In this document: in pieces, positions 36,131 through 44,498 of the stretch
Numbering within the stretch: the stretch's first letter is position 1
How the letters are laid out: the number at the start of each line of letters is the position of its first letter
Origin: Alteromonas sp. MMG017
Lineage (GTDB): Bacteria; Pseudomonadota; Gammaproteobacteria; Enterobacterales; Alteromonadaceae
Assembly: GCF_018100795.1 (NCBI RefSeq)
Contig: NZ_JAGJDY010000004.1
Span: 124,001 to 188,000 of the forward strand
Length of the DNA: 64,000 bases
Reading direction: 5' to 3'
Notes under the pieces: model-generated
The model's input: only the letters and a program-made list of their open reading frames with translations
Database searches by the model: none
What the model was told of the DNA's origin: nothing
Position numbers and translations under genes: made by a program

Positions 36131-36232
36131 ATGACATTACGCACATTGCAGTTTTTTGCACCGCGCCAAGGTTTGGCGTTAAACACAATTATCCTCCTCG
36201 CTATTATTATTAATAATTGGCGGGAAAGTTAG
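36131..36232 (+). CDS. Candidate attenuator leader peptide, Leu/Ile-rich
   Basis: A 33-residue frame, MTLRTLQFFAPRQGL, then ALNTIILLAIIINNWRES. The run of Leu and Ile codons (att atc ctc ctc gct att att att) sits directly before a set of competing hairpins and a terminator, like the leader peptides of ilv and leu operons. It lacks a clear Shine-Dalgarno site. The next genes are not biosynthetic, which is odd. Translation is unproven; the support is the codon run plus RNA structure. Confidence 0.45.
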   Translation: MTLRTLQFFAPRQGLALNTIILLAIIINNWRES

Positions 36233-36252
36233 TGCGTACGTAAAACATCACT

Positions 36253-36280
36253 AAAACCCGCCGCTAAGGCGGGTTTTTCT
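36253..36280 (+). terminator. Terminator stem of the putative attenuator
   Basis: AAACCCGCC, a 5-nt loop (GCTAA) and GGCGGGTTT followed by TTCT form a strong intrinsic terminator 20 nt after the leader stop. Its 5' arm CCCGCC can instead pair with GGCGGG at 36219-36224 in the end of the leader. That segment can in turn pair with CGCCAA at 36164-36169. This gives the classic 1:2, 2:3, 3:4 arrangement. Confidence 0.65.
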
Positions 36281-36320
36281 TAAGTCTGTCTTCGCGGTAA
36301 AAACAAACGAGACGACAGCC

Positions 36321-36710
36321 ATGAACAACATCACACAATTATTAGCCCGTTTGCACAACGCGGTAAACGACAACGATCCTGCTTCGGTTAGCGCCTGCTA
36401 TGGCGATAACGCCAAGGTAGTATCCACACCGCTAAAAGGCACCACTCAGCACGATTGTGTTAGCGCATTACAAACCTTCCAACACAAATACATGCCAGAG
36501 CATATCGTTACCACCGGCGATGAAATTGTGATTGAAGCGAGCGATGTGGCGTTAGTCATCGCTAAACTTTACTTAGTGCCAAAAGCCGCTCCACATGCCT
36601 TACCTTGTGACGGAAAACGAGCCGTATATGTGATGCAGCGAAACGACAGCGGTGAATGGCGATGCATTATCGATAACTTCTTTGGCACCGACTTACTCGA
36701 CTTCGCTTAA
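36321..36710 (+). CDS. NTF2-like/SnoaL-type small protein
   Basis: A 129-residue protein with the DUF4440/SnoaL cone fold signature: LLARLHNAVNDNDPASVSACYGDNAKVVS at the start and GEWRCIIDNFFGTDLL at the end. Such proteins act as small enzymes, ketosteroid-isomerase-like folds or binding modules. No catalytic role can be read here. It is the first gene downstream of the attenuator-like structure, followed at 36894 by the acid phosphatase. Confidence 0.75.
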   Translation: MNNITQLLARLHNAVNDNDPASVSACYGDNAKVVSTPLKGTTQHDCVSALQTFQHKYMPEHIVTTGDEIVIEASDVALVIAKLYLVPKAAPHALPCDGKRAVYVMQRNDSGEWRCIIDNFFGTDLLDFA

Positions 36711-36893
36711 GGTGTTTAGCGCTCAGCCTCAGTTATCATGTTGTAAAATCAGGCTAATATTGCCAGTAATACGACAAAAAGATACTCGGGCAAGTTACCT
36801 TTATTTTGAAGCCGGACGGTTTTGTGTCAAAGTAACGCATCAAAATTTTCATTGGCGAATACAGACTGTTAACGCTAAGCAAGGACTATAAAC

Positions 36894-37721
36894 ATGTTTA
36901 CCACTGCTTCGATTTCTCTTAAGACCGCTCTACGACCTATTGCCGTGTCTTGTTTGGCGCTAAGTGCGCTATCGGCATGTGTTACCACAAATCAGGCTGA
37001 TACGGCCGCGGCCGCCGCACCAGAAGCGTCGTTTTCTCTATCAAACTCAGTGAAATACCAACGCCAGAGTAAAGAGTATCCACTTCTTAGCGCCTATGTT
37101 TACAAACAGGCTACCGCCGCACTGCCTGCGACCTTTGAAAATCAGCAAACGCCTGCCGTGATCGTGCTAGATGTAGATGAAACCGTGCTTGATAACAGCC
37201 TTTATCAAGAAGAGCGTGAGTCTAAAGGCTTGGGTTATTCAAGCGAAAGCTGGAATGCATGGATAAAAAGAGAAGAAGCCACTTTGGTTCCCGGTGTAGA
37301 TAAGTTTCTAGCAACGGTGATTGAAAGAGGTGGAAAGATTGCGCTAATTACTAACCGCGATAAAACCTTAGACAGCCACACTTGGAATAACTTATTGGCT
37401 GTGGGCTTACCGCTTACACCAAGCAACACCTGTATTATGGGCAGACTACCTGCCGACAAAGATGCCGTTGATCATAAGTACATTGTGAACGATAAAGACC
37501 GTCGTCGTAATGCTGTAAAACAAGGCTCGCCAGCTTGCTCAATAACTAATGACACTGCAATTAAAGGCTGGAACAAACCGCATAATATTATTATGCAAAT
37601 TGGCGATAACATTGAAGATTTTCAAGGCGTAACGCAGGAAGATGCTTATCTGCCAGCAATACTGCCTGAAGTCGGTACTAGCTTGTTTATTTTACCTAAC
37701 CCCATGTATGGTTCTTGGTAA
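36894..37721 (+). CDS. Acid phosphatase/5'-nucleotidase lipoprotein, e(P4) family
   Basis: A class C (HAD-superfamily) phosphatase of the outer membrane or periplasm. The lipoprotein signal ends LSAC with Cys29. The HAD motif I is VLDVDETVLDN with both catalytic aspartates, motif II IALITNRD and motif III region MQIGDNIEDF. In Haemophilus the e(P4) enzyme dephosphorylates nucleotides and NMN for cofactor uptake; here it probably scavenges phosphate or nucleosides. AAGGA precedes the start. Confidence 0.88.
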   Translation: MFTTASISLKTALRPIAVSCLALSALSACVTTNQADTAAAAAPEASFSLSNSVKYQRQSKEYPLLSAYVYKQATAALPATFENQQTPAVIVLDVDETVLDNSLYQEERESKGLGYSSESWNAWIKREEATLVPGVDKFLATVIERGGKIALITNRDKTLDSHTWNNLLAVGLPLTPSNTCIMGRLPADKDAVDHKYIVNDKDRRRNAVKQGSPACSITNDTAIKGWNKPHNIIMQIGDNIEDFQGVTQEDAYLPAILPEVGTSLFILPNPMYGSW

Positions 37722-37775
37722 CTCGCTTTTTGCCACTGCTACCGCATTGTGGCTGTAGCAGTGCTTTTCCACTCC

Positions 37776-39242
37776 TCAATAGAAATACCTAAACGCAAAA
37801 TAGACGTTACTAGCGTCTTCAAATTGAGCAAAGAAAGTATGCGGTTCATCACCACTAAATAGGTTTACTCCGCCTCGAACCTGCCACTTATCAGTAGGTG
37901 AATAGCTTGCGCTAGCTTTCAAGTAACCATCGTTGTCGGTGGGGGAGTAAAACAAAAAGGTATTGAGGGTGAGGGTTTGTCTTTTCGCCTGCCATGTAAT
38001 GCGAGTGGTTACCCAATGGCGATACGCTTCTTGCTCATATTCTGGGTAGGGTGAATGGGTCAATAACGCATCATGATGTTGAATGGCTTCGGTATACCAC
38101 TGCACAGCACCAGTTACATTCGCCATCACTTCTTGGCTGTACCCAAGTAAGAAGCGGCTCTGGGAATTACTCACTGATGGTGACGTACCTTCGCTGTCTT
38201 CCACACTCCGATAATACGCATACTCTGCATTTGCAATCCCTTTACCCAAGGGCATAACTACGCTGGCACCAATAGCATTTAAGCGGCTATAGCGCGGAGC
38301 ACCTAATTCATCAACGGCCGTGGGTTGCTTGGTATAGCCCCGATATCCATATAACGCAGCCTCAATACTCCCGAACGAGCTGCTAAACGTGCGATGCGCC
38401 CGCAACGCCACTTCACTACCACTTGGGGTATTAGCGTTAGTTACGGTATACGCTGGCGCAATGTTTTCATTTACTTGGGGGCTGAAAAACGAAAACACCT
38501 CTCCCGTAATACCAATATCGGGTTCAAAGTTAGGCGTCACCACAACATCTATATTTATGGCCTCCCAATAACCCGATAGCTTAATGGAGGCACTGGGCGC
38601 TTTTAAATACTCATCATCACGGCCTGAGAAAAATGACTGATAATCTTTTGGGAAAAGGTCGTTAAGAAACACATAGTCGCCTGTTCCCCAAGTAAGTACT
38701 TGTTGCCCGACTTTTAAGTCAAAAGCATTGCCCCATTCGCCCAAAGCAGCCAGGCTACCTTGCCATGCTAACTCACGTACCTGAAACTCTCGTTGATGTT
38801 TAACACCGTCGTACCACGCATCGCCGCGAAAACTGAGTTTAGATGCTGCTAGCGCATAATCGGCGCGCAGTTGCACTCTTGCGTCTCGTAAGGTGCTGCT
38901 AGAAGCAATGGCAGCATCATTCGCCACTCGGTTTCCTGCCGCCAGCTCGACAAATCCACTAAAGGTGTAAGCGGTGGCGTTATTGTCCTGCTCGCCCCAG
39001 TCTTCGTTGCCCCAACTATCGTCGCTCCAGTTATCGTCGCTCCAGTTATCGTCGCTCCAGCCTTCGTCTTCCCAATCGTCGTCGCTAGCAGGCTCTGAGT
39101 TGTCAACTTGTTCAGTTTTGGCAGGCTCGTCTTCCACAGTTTCATTTTTGAGTTCTTGTGAATACGCCAAAAGTGAAACATTTGTTCCCAGAAGCGCTAT
39201 TGCCAGTAGCGCTAATCCACGTGATTTCTTTCCCCGCATCAC
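37776..39242 (-). CDS. Outer-membrane beta-barrel protein with acidic SDDNW-repeat N-terminus
   Basis: A 488-residue exported protein. After the signal peptide, residues about 35-85 are extremely acidic and Trp-rich, with a repeated (S/N)-D/E-D-N/S-W unit. The rest is a beta barrel of the porin/DUF1302-like kind, with alternating strands and a terminal FAFRYFY. It is the last gene of an operon with a LolA-like protein and an MMPL transporter, 2 bp apart. Such trios are thought to export or transport lipids or hydrophobic compounds across the envelope; the exact cargo is unknown. Confidence 0.7.
   Translation of the reverse strand: MMRGKKSRGLALLAIALLGTNVSLLAYSQELKNETVEDEPAKTEQVDNSEPASDDDWEDEGWSDDNWSDDNWSDDSWGNEDWGEQDNNATAYTFSGFVELAAGNRVANDAAIASSSTLRDARVQLRADYALAASKLSFRGDAWYDGVKHQREFQVRELAWQGSLAALGEWGNAFDLKVGQQVLTWGTGDYVFLNDLFPKDYQSFFSGRDDEYLKAPSASIKLSGYWEAINIDVVVTPNFEPDIGITGEVFSFFSPQVNENIAPAYTVTNANTPSGSEVALRAHRTFSSSFGSIEAALYGYRGYTKQPTAVDELGAPRYSRLNAIGASVVMPLGKGIANAEYAYYRSVEDSEGTSPSVSNSQSRFLLGYSQEVMANVTGAVQWYTEAIQHHDALLTHSPYPEYEQEAYRHWVTTRITWQAKRQTLTLNTFLFYSPTDNDGYLKASASYSPTDKWQVRGGVNLFSGDEPHTFFAQFEDASNVYFAFRYFY
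38999..39062. repeat. 15-bp in-frame tandem repeat encoding SDDNW
   Basis: A 15-bp unit, TTATCGTCGCTCCAG on the plus strand, is repeated about three times with one or two changes. It encodes the SDDNW pentapeptides of the outer-membrane protein. Because it is a multiple of three, copy-number change would lengthen or shorten the acidic tract without breaking the frame. Confidence 0.65.
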
Positions 39243-39244
39243 GA

Positions 39245-40123
39245 TTACTCCACAAACTCTCGTGGTGGCACGCGTAAACTGCGCTCACTAAATACGCTGT
39301 CGGGTAACGCAATATCGTACTGAATACCGCGAAATTCCATTAGGGTGTAGCCGCCTGATGCTAAATCAGACACTTTGCTTCGCACCACAGTCGGGTAGCC
39401 TTGAACCGTTTCTACTGATACGGCTTCAACTCGGCGGTAATTATCACCCCCTTTGAAAAAGTTGATTAGCGTGGGCAAATAGGTTTGCTTGTCTATCTCT
39501 ACTATATAATGGGAAAACTCTACACTACCTAGGTTTTTAGGCGTTGCCCGCAACACATAGTGAGTGTCAGTTGCGTTTTGCATTGTGAAGTTGTCTTCTG
39601 ACACTGCACGGCCCGACACATCTTCATAGAAAAAATGAGAGCCGACAAACGAGGTGCGTTTATCACCCGCGGCTATTCGCTTCACCAAATCAAGGGCGGG
39701 TAAATACAACCACCGATCGTCATCGGTATGAATGTTGGTGTGCTTTTCAACTCTAAATACCGTGCCTTTTACTTCGGTTGGGCGGCTGAAAAAGACCAGC
39801 ATTTTTTGATCTCCCGTTTCAGTGCCTTCATTGTCTAGCACGTCTTTGCGCAGAATCGTGAATTGGCGCATTTGTTTGCGGTCCTGGCTGTCTACGATAA
39901 TCATTCGCGCCATCGACTTGCCGTCACTCCCCGCGTAATAGGCGGCTTTTTCTGACTTTGCAATGATACTGGCGATATCCTCTTCAACGGCAGATGCACT
40001 AGCACTTCCAAAAATACCTAACACCATCATAGTAGCGGCGAGTATACGAACAGCTGCCTTGCTCACTCTGATGTGAGAAAAAACATAACTAACTTTAGCA
40101 ATTTGAAGCATTGAATTACGCAT
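39245..40123 (-). CDS. Outer-membrane lipoprotein-sorting (LolA-like) protein
   Basis: A 292-residue exported protein. MARMIIVDSQDRKQMRQFTILRKD, KMLVFFSRPTEVKGTVFRVEKH and DDRWLYLPALDLVKRIAAGDKRTSFVGSHFFYEDVSGR are typical of the LolA-like family that accompanies MMPL transporters. The fold is an open half-barrel that carries lipids across the periplasm. It lies 1 bp from the MMPL gene and 2 bp from the barrel gene, so the three form one operon. It is distinct from the true LolA. Confidence 0.82.
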   Translation of the reverse strand: MRNSMLQIAKVSYVFSHIRVSKAAVRILAATMMVLGIFGSASASAVEEDIASIIAKSEKAAYYAGSDGKSMARMIIVDSQDRKQMRQFTILRKDVLDNEGTETGDQKMLVFFSRPTEVKGTVFRVEKHTNIHTDDDRWLYLPALDLVKRIAAGDKRTSFVGSHFFYEDVSGRAVSEDNFTMQNATDTHYVLRATPKNLGSVEFSHYIVEIDKQTYLPTLINFFKGGDNYRRVEAVSVETVQGYPTVVRSKVSDLASGGYTLMEFRGIQYDIALPDSVFSERSLRVPPREFVE

Positions 40124-40124
40124 A

Positions 40125-42722
40125 TTAAGCTCCTTTAAAAACCCAACGTTTTAGAAATACCATGGCCGCGGGTAAGACCAACAAAGTCACCAAGGCAGAT
40201 ACCGCCATGATACTCGCTAAGAAAACACCTACTGTTATGTAAGGTACCAACGGCGCTAGCAATAAAGGCGTGAAGCCCAGTGCTATTACCAATGCATTGC
40301 GCGTTATCGCACTGGCTGGCTCATCGAACATAGCGTCTAATGTGTCTGGCACACTGCCCGTTTCTTTATAAATTTCCCGCGCCCTAGCAAGGAAGTGAAT
40401 CGCAAAATCGACAGATAACCCCAAGGTGAGCGCCGATAGCACGGCAATAGGCATGTCGTAGTCTTTGCCTACAATGCCAATAAGGCCATAAATAAAGGTA
40501 ATAGTGATGGTAAGGGGGAGCATGGCAAGCACGCCAAAAACAAAAGAACGAAACAGCAGTACCATCATCACAAACACAATGACAAAAGCGCTAAGCAAAC
40601 TTTCCAACATGCCTGTTACCATATTTTCCTGCCACACCACATTTAAGTAGGCTTTACCTGCCCAGTCGTAGCTTAGCCCTTGTGGTAATGGATTCTTCGC
40701 AAAGTAATCTTCTACAAGCGATATCACATTTGTCATATCTTGGTTATCACCACTGGTAAGCTGCAGCCAAATCAGGGTTTGGCGATAATCAGGCGTAACA
40801 AAATGCCACAAGTCTTGCGGACGGTGGGAAGACTGATATTGCATTAAGGTTTGTGCTACGCCTCGGTTGTTGGCGGGTAATGCGTAGTCTGCCTCGTTGC
40901 CTGAGCGTAGCTCACGATTCACCACTTTGACGACATCAACCAAAGACTGTGATTTACCAATTAACGGTTGAGTGTCTAGGTAGGCTTGTAACCTTTCAAT
41001 ATGCTTAAGTACTGCGGGCTGCTGGAAGGTATTAGCATTTCCATTTGCCGCATCGACGACTTGCAATAAGCTTTCTAACGCCATTAGTTCGTCATCGTTG
41101 AGGTTGCTAAATAACGCATCGTCAATACGCATGGCAAGTTCCGACATTTTGTTAGCGTCGTCGCTCTGGTTTATCGTGGCCTGGGTTTGCTCAACCCATT
41201 CATCTAAACTTGAGGGTAATTTCGCCTCGTTTAACACCTTGCTTGCATCAATGCTTTCATTGGTATCGGTAATCACCAGATAGGCATTGTACGTGCCCGC
41301 AAACTCTGCATTTAACGCTCTGTCTGCCACTCTTATTTCATGGTCTTTTTTAAACCAACGCACGGGGTTGTCGTTGATATTAATTTGCGTAATACCCCAC
41401 GCTGATACAAGGGTAATTACACCAAATATAGCAATAATTAACGCTCGGTGGTTCAGCGCAATATAGCGCAGTTTATTAACGGTACGCTTTAGTAAAGTGC
41501 TATTACCCTTACTATTGTCTGCCTCTTCGTTTTGATGCAACGCTACTTGAAGCTTGTTTAATGCTGCGGGCGACATTCGAGATATATAAGCAGGAATAAA
41601 AGTAAGGGTAATCAAAAATGCCAACAAAATACCAAACCCAATATAAGCGCCAAAGATTTGCACAGGGGGAATAGGCGTTAACATTAAGGAGAAGAAACCT
41701 GCTGATGAGGTGAGCGAGGTAAACAGCATGGGCTTAAACAGGTGCTCAACTACTTGAGTGATCACTTTGCCTGCATTCTCACCTGGTTTATAACGGTCGG
41801 AAAATTCAGACAATATGTGGACTGAGTCGACTACCGCGATAGGCATTAGAAAGATGGCAATCATGGATGACATGATGTGCACAGTGAACCCCATACCAAT
41901 GAGAGCACCCATGGTGATGATAACCGTACCCATCGCCACTATCATGGGCGCAGTAATAAGAGACCAATTTCTAAAAAATAGGAACAGAAGAACAAAAATC
42001 ATGGCACCAGCTGCAGGCGCAGCAATGGCCATTTGCACAAACATTTCTACACCAAATTGATCTTCGGCCACAGGTAACCCTGTGATGTGCCATTGGCCAG
42101 TGGTGTCAACATTCGCTAAATAAGCGCGAATATCTTGGGCAATGCGATAACTTTCATTTTTATCGGCAATGGGAATATAGATAGCAGCAGCATTGCCTGA
42201 AGAGGCAGCGAGTGTGTCGTATAGTAAGGGCAACCTTTCGATAGAATCTTGTAGTTGTGCACTCGCGCTTGCGGTTTCAGGAGGGCTGGCCATTAGCCAT
42301 GAAAACTCCAGACTACCGTCACTACTTTGCTTGATGTTGTCTACCGTTGAAAACGACATGACGTCTTGGCCAATAACACCCTCTATGGCAAGCACATGAT
42401 TAGTCACTTTGTGAATGGCCGCCAAGTTTTCTGGCGTGTATATGCCACCTTTGCCCTCGTCGTCTTTGGCCCCGTCTCCTTTGGCAAAATTATCCACCAC
42501 CAGACCAACCACTATTGCATCGTACATGGAGAAGGTTTGCTTTACCTCATTGTGAAAGGTGCGAGCACTATGAGATTCGGCCAACATGTTTTCGGGGTCG
42601 GTATCAATCTGAATCAGGCGCATTTGAAAAGCGGCAAATGCCGTTAAAACGGCGAGAAAAAAATAAACCCATCGCCCTTTGTGCGTGCTTACATGCAAAA
42701 GCACATCGATTGCTAATTTCAT
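40125..42722 (-). CDS. MMPL-family RND transporter
   Basis: An 865-residue inner-membrane protein with twelve hydrophobic segments in two six-helix halves and two large periplasmic loops. It has the MMPL pattern with DSVHILSEFSDRY in the first half and LGLSVDFAIHFLARAREIY in the second. Relatives such as HpnN move hopanoids and MmpL3 moves mycolates. With the downstream LolA-like carrier and barrel protein this suggests a lipid or hydrophobic-compound route to the outer membrane. The substrate cannot be deduced. Confidence 0.88.
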   Translation of the reverse strand: MKLAIDVLLHVSTHKGRWVYFFLAVLTAFAAFQMRLIQIDTDPENMLAESHSARTFHNEVKQTFSMYDAIVVGLVVDNFAKGDGAKDDEGKGGIYTPENLAAIHKVTNHVLAIEGVIGQDVMSFSTVDNIKQSSDGSLEFSWLMASPPETASASAQLQDSIERLPLLYDTLAASSGNAAAIYIPIADKNESYRIAQDIRAYLANVDTTGQWHITGLPVAEDQFGVEMFVQMAIAAPAAGAMIFVLLFLFFRNWSLITAPMIVAMGTVIITMGALIGMGFTVHIMSSMIAIFLMPIAVVDSVHILSEFSDRYKPGENAGKVITQVVEHLFKPMLFTSLTSSAGFFSLMLTPIPPVQIFGAYIGFGILLAFLITLTFIPAYISRMSPAALNKLQVALHQNEEADNSKGNSTLLKRTVNKLRYIALNHRALIIAIFGVITLVSAWGITQININDNPVRWFKKDHEIRVADRALNAEFAGTYNAYLVITDTNESIDASKVLNEAKLPSSLDEWVEQTQATINQSDDANKMSELAMRIDDALFSNLNDDELMALESLLQVVDAANGNANTFQQPAVLKHIERLQAYLDTQPLIGKSQSLVDVVKVVNRELRSGNEADYALPANNRGVAQTLMQYQSSHRPQDLWHFVTPDYRQTLIWLQLTSGDNQDMTNVISLVEDYFAKNPLPQGLSYDWAGKAYLNVVWQENMVTGMLESLLSAFVIVFVMMVLLFRSFVFGVLAMLPLTITITFIYGLIGIVGKDYDMPIAVLSALTLGLSVDFAIHFLARAREIYKETGSVPDTLDAMFDEPASAITRNALVIALGFTPLLLAPLVPYITVGVFLASIMAVSALVTLLVLPAAMVFLKRWVFKGA

Positions 42723-43021
42723 ATCAAAAACCTCAACATATTAGATTTTTATTATATTTATGGTTTGTTCAGTAAACAAGCACATTTTTAGGCAAAGTAA
42801 CTTTAGGTGTAATTTTGCATGTACATGTCGGTAAGAAACGACATAGCAGTAGGAAAAATTTTCCCACCCATTTTCTTAAACATACGCTTATAAAGTGCCA
42901 ACGTGTAGAAATAAAGAAAATAATAGATATATATCAATTATTTACAAATTAATTAAAATTATCTTAATCCTTGGCACAAGTTTAGCATTAATTAGACTAA
43001 CGGATAACAACAGATGTAAAC
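42723..43021. other. Intergenic region upstream of the MMPL operon
   Basis: About 300 bp of AT-rich sequence between the MMPL start and the broken frame at 43022. The MMPL operon promoter must lie here on the minus strand. I see no clear operator, repeat or terminator. Confidence 0.4.
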
Positions 43022-43534
43022 ATGATGCTAGGAAGGCATACCGTTACCACGAAGGTAACCATGGCATTACAGACTTTATCTGCGCAGGCTGACAACATCG
43101 GACGTAAAAGGAAATTCGTCGGCCAAGGATGCAAGGATTGATAGCAAGGTTAACGTCGCTCTGTTGTTTATCGGAAAGTTAAATACGTTTAACACCAACA
43201 CGGATGTTGAAAAGGGATACGCCTTAATGGCGAGCAAGGTTGACATTGATGTCGACAAAGCAATCACCACGGAGTGGGTTGATTCGCTTAAGGAAGTTGT
43301 TGACGTGAATGACCGATTATCTGTTTTTGCGCCAGTTGAGTGTGATGGTGACTTGGATTAAGTCGTAAAGGCCTGCAGGATGCAGAGTTGCAAACGCTAT
43401 TATCGCGATTGCTGCTGGATACCCACATCACTGGCACAGACATTGATGTCCATGTGCAACAAAGGATTGTAACCTATTTGGCTCTGTTGACCCGGCATTA
43501 TGCCTTCAGCAATGGCCATATTGAGGAACACTAG
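43022..43534 (+). pseudogene. Frame-broken gene remnant, family unknown
   Basis: Three consecutive stretches look coding but lie in different frames. 43022 to about 43095 reads MMLGRHTVTTKVTMALQTL. About 43098 to 43361 reads ...VNVALLFIGKLNTFNT... ending DGDLD. 43361 to 43534 reads SRKGLQDAELQTLLSRLL... ending GHIEEH. Joined across two frameshifts they give a protein of about 170 residues. I do not recognise the family. The pattern suggests decay, but chance coding-like sequence cannot be excluded. Confidence 0.3.
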
Positions 43535-43626
43535 TAATGTCATCGATATTATTAGTGTGCTGTCACCCGACAGCATGCCTCTCCCCTCTAAGGCCCTTCC
43601 CGGCCTTTTATATACCTCTGATTTTG

Positions 43627-43651
43627 GCCCGCCTTTGGCGGGCATTTTTTT
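43627..43651 (+). terminator. Rho-independent terminator
   Basis: GCCCGCC-TTT-GGCGGGC followed by ATTTTTTT. It is about 90 bp after the broken frame that ends at 43534 and probably served that gene. Confidence 0.8.
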
Positions 43652-43882
43652 GCGTGTAGCTTTATGTACTTACTTATTTTTTATTCCTTGCCCTTCTTTT
43701 GAAAACAATGAGATATAAGGTCAAAGAAACCCTAAAAATCATTGTTCCAAAGTTTTTTTATTTATTTTTCTATTTTGCTGAACTTTTCTTTATTTCCCCA
43801 CTCTTACTAATACATGGAGTCATTTAGTGTGTTGGCTTTGTGAAGTGTAAATGTGTTTTCCAAGTTATGTTGTGTTTTTCTT

Positions 43883-43909
43883 AAGGGGCTCTTTAGCCCC
43901 TTTCTTTTT
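43883..43909 (+). terminator. Rho-independent terminator without an assigned gene
   Basis: AAGGGGCT-CTTT-AGCCCCTT followed by TCTTTTT. No open frame precedes it within the 230 bp back to the previous terminator, so it implies an untranslated transcript or a lost gene. Confidence 0.75.
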
Positions 43910-44056
43910 GCCTGTAATAAAATCCTCTCTCGCGTATTACTACCTACTTTTCTAAAAACCAGAATTATTAGCTAACCTGAATCCTGTTTAAGAAAATGAA
44001 ATTGCTGCCCGCAAAAAAAACGGTCGCTTCCGTCAAGCCTTGCATAGCGCCGTCTG

Positions 44057-44380
44057 TTAATTGCTTATTTCGGCAGCAACGACTGATATCTCTACAAGCA
44101 ACGCTTCACGAGCCATATTACCGGTCACACATGCTCTAGCCCGAGCATAACCTTCAGGAATCCAGTTGTCCCAGACATCGTTTATCTTTACAAAATCATC
44201 CATAGTTTTAAGATAAATAGTGGCTGAAAGCATGTGCTTTCGGTCGCTACCAGCCTGAATAAGCAGGCTGTCCACTTTGTCCAGCATGGTTTGAGTTTGA
44301 TGAGTGATGTCCTTGGTCGTATCGGCACACAATTGCTCGCATAAATAGATAGCGCCATTGTGCTTTACAACGCGACTCAT
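44057..44380 (-). CDS. RidA (YjgF/YER057c) family protein
   Basis: A 107-residue protein of the RidA fold. [23 protein letters not shown] contains the conserved arginine and glutamate of the active cleft. RidA deaminates reactive enamines and imines made by PLP enzymes, and archetypes act as trimers in the cytosol. This copy is shorter than E. coli RidA (128 residues) and lacks the usual N-terminal AP.AIGPYSQA segment, so it belongs to a divergent subgroup that may not share the reaction. Confidence 0.82.
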   Translation of the reverse strand: MSRVVKHNGAIYLCEQLCADTTKDITHQTQTMLDKVDSLLIQAGSDRKHMLSATIYLKTMDDFVKINDVWDNWIPEGYARARACVTGNMAREALLVEISVVAAEISN

Positions 44381-44498
44381 GCGCTACTTAGTTTCCATTC
44401 TTTTAATACCGTGATTTGCGCCTGTAATAAGCGCCTCAAAGAGAAACAAAGCGAGTGGCGCTTAAGCAGCCACTCCTGTTAAGGGCACAATTGCAAAG

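Larger units (their letters stand above)
43535..44056. other. Gene-poor region with two terminators, 522 bp
   Basis: The terminators at 43627-43651 and 43883-43909, both on the plus strand, bracket about 230 bp without a convincing reading frame. That interval could hold a small RNA; otherwise I see nothing. Confidence 0.4.

Noticed and set aside
35956..36188. Open frames on both strands across the palindrome (ending in repeated AIGT.../HHL-type peptides)
   Set aside because: They exist because the inverted repeat reads similarly on both strands. No start signals; the peptides mirror each other.
38849..39291. Frames on both strands over the SDDNW repeat (TITGATITGA... and LSSLQLSSLQ...)
   Set aside because: They are the repeat read in other frames; only the long barrel frame continues on both sides.
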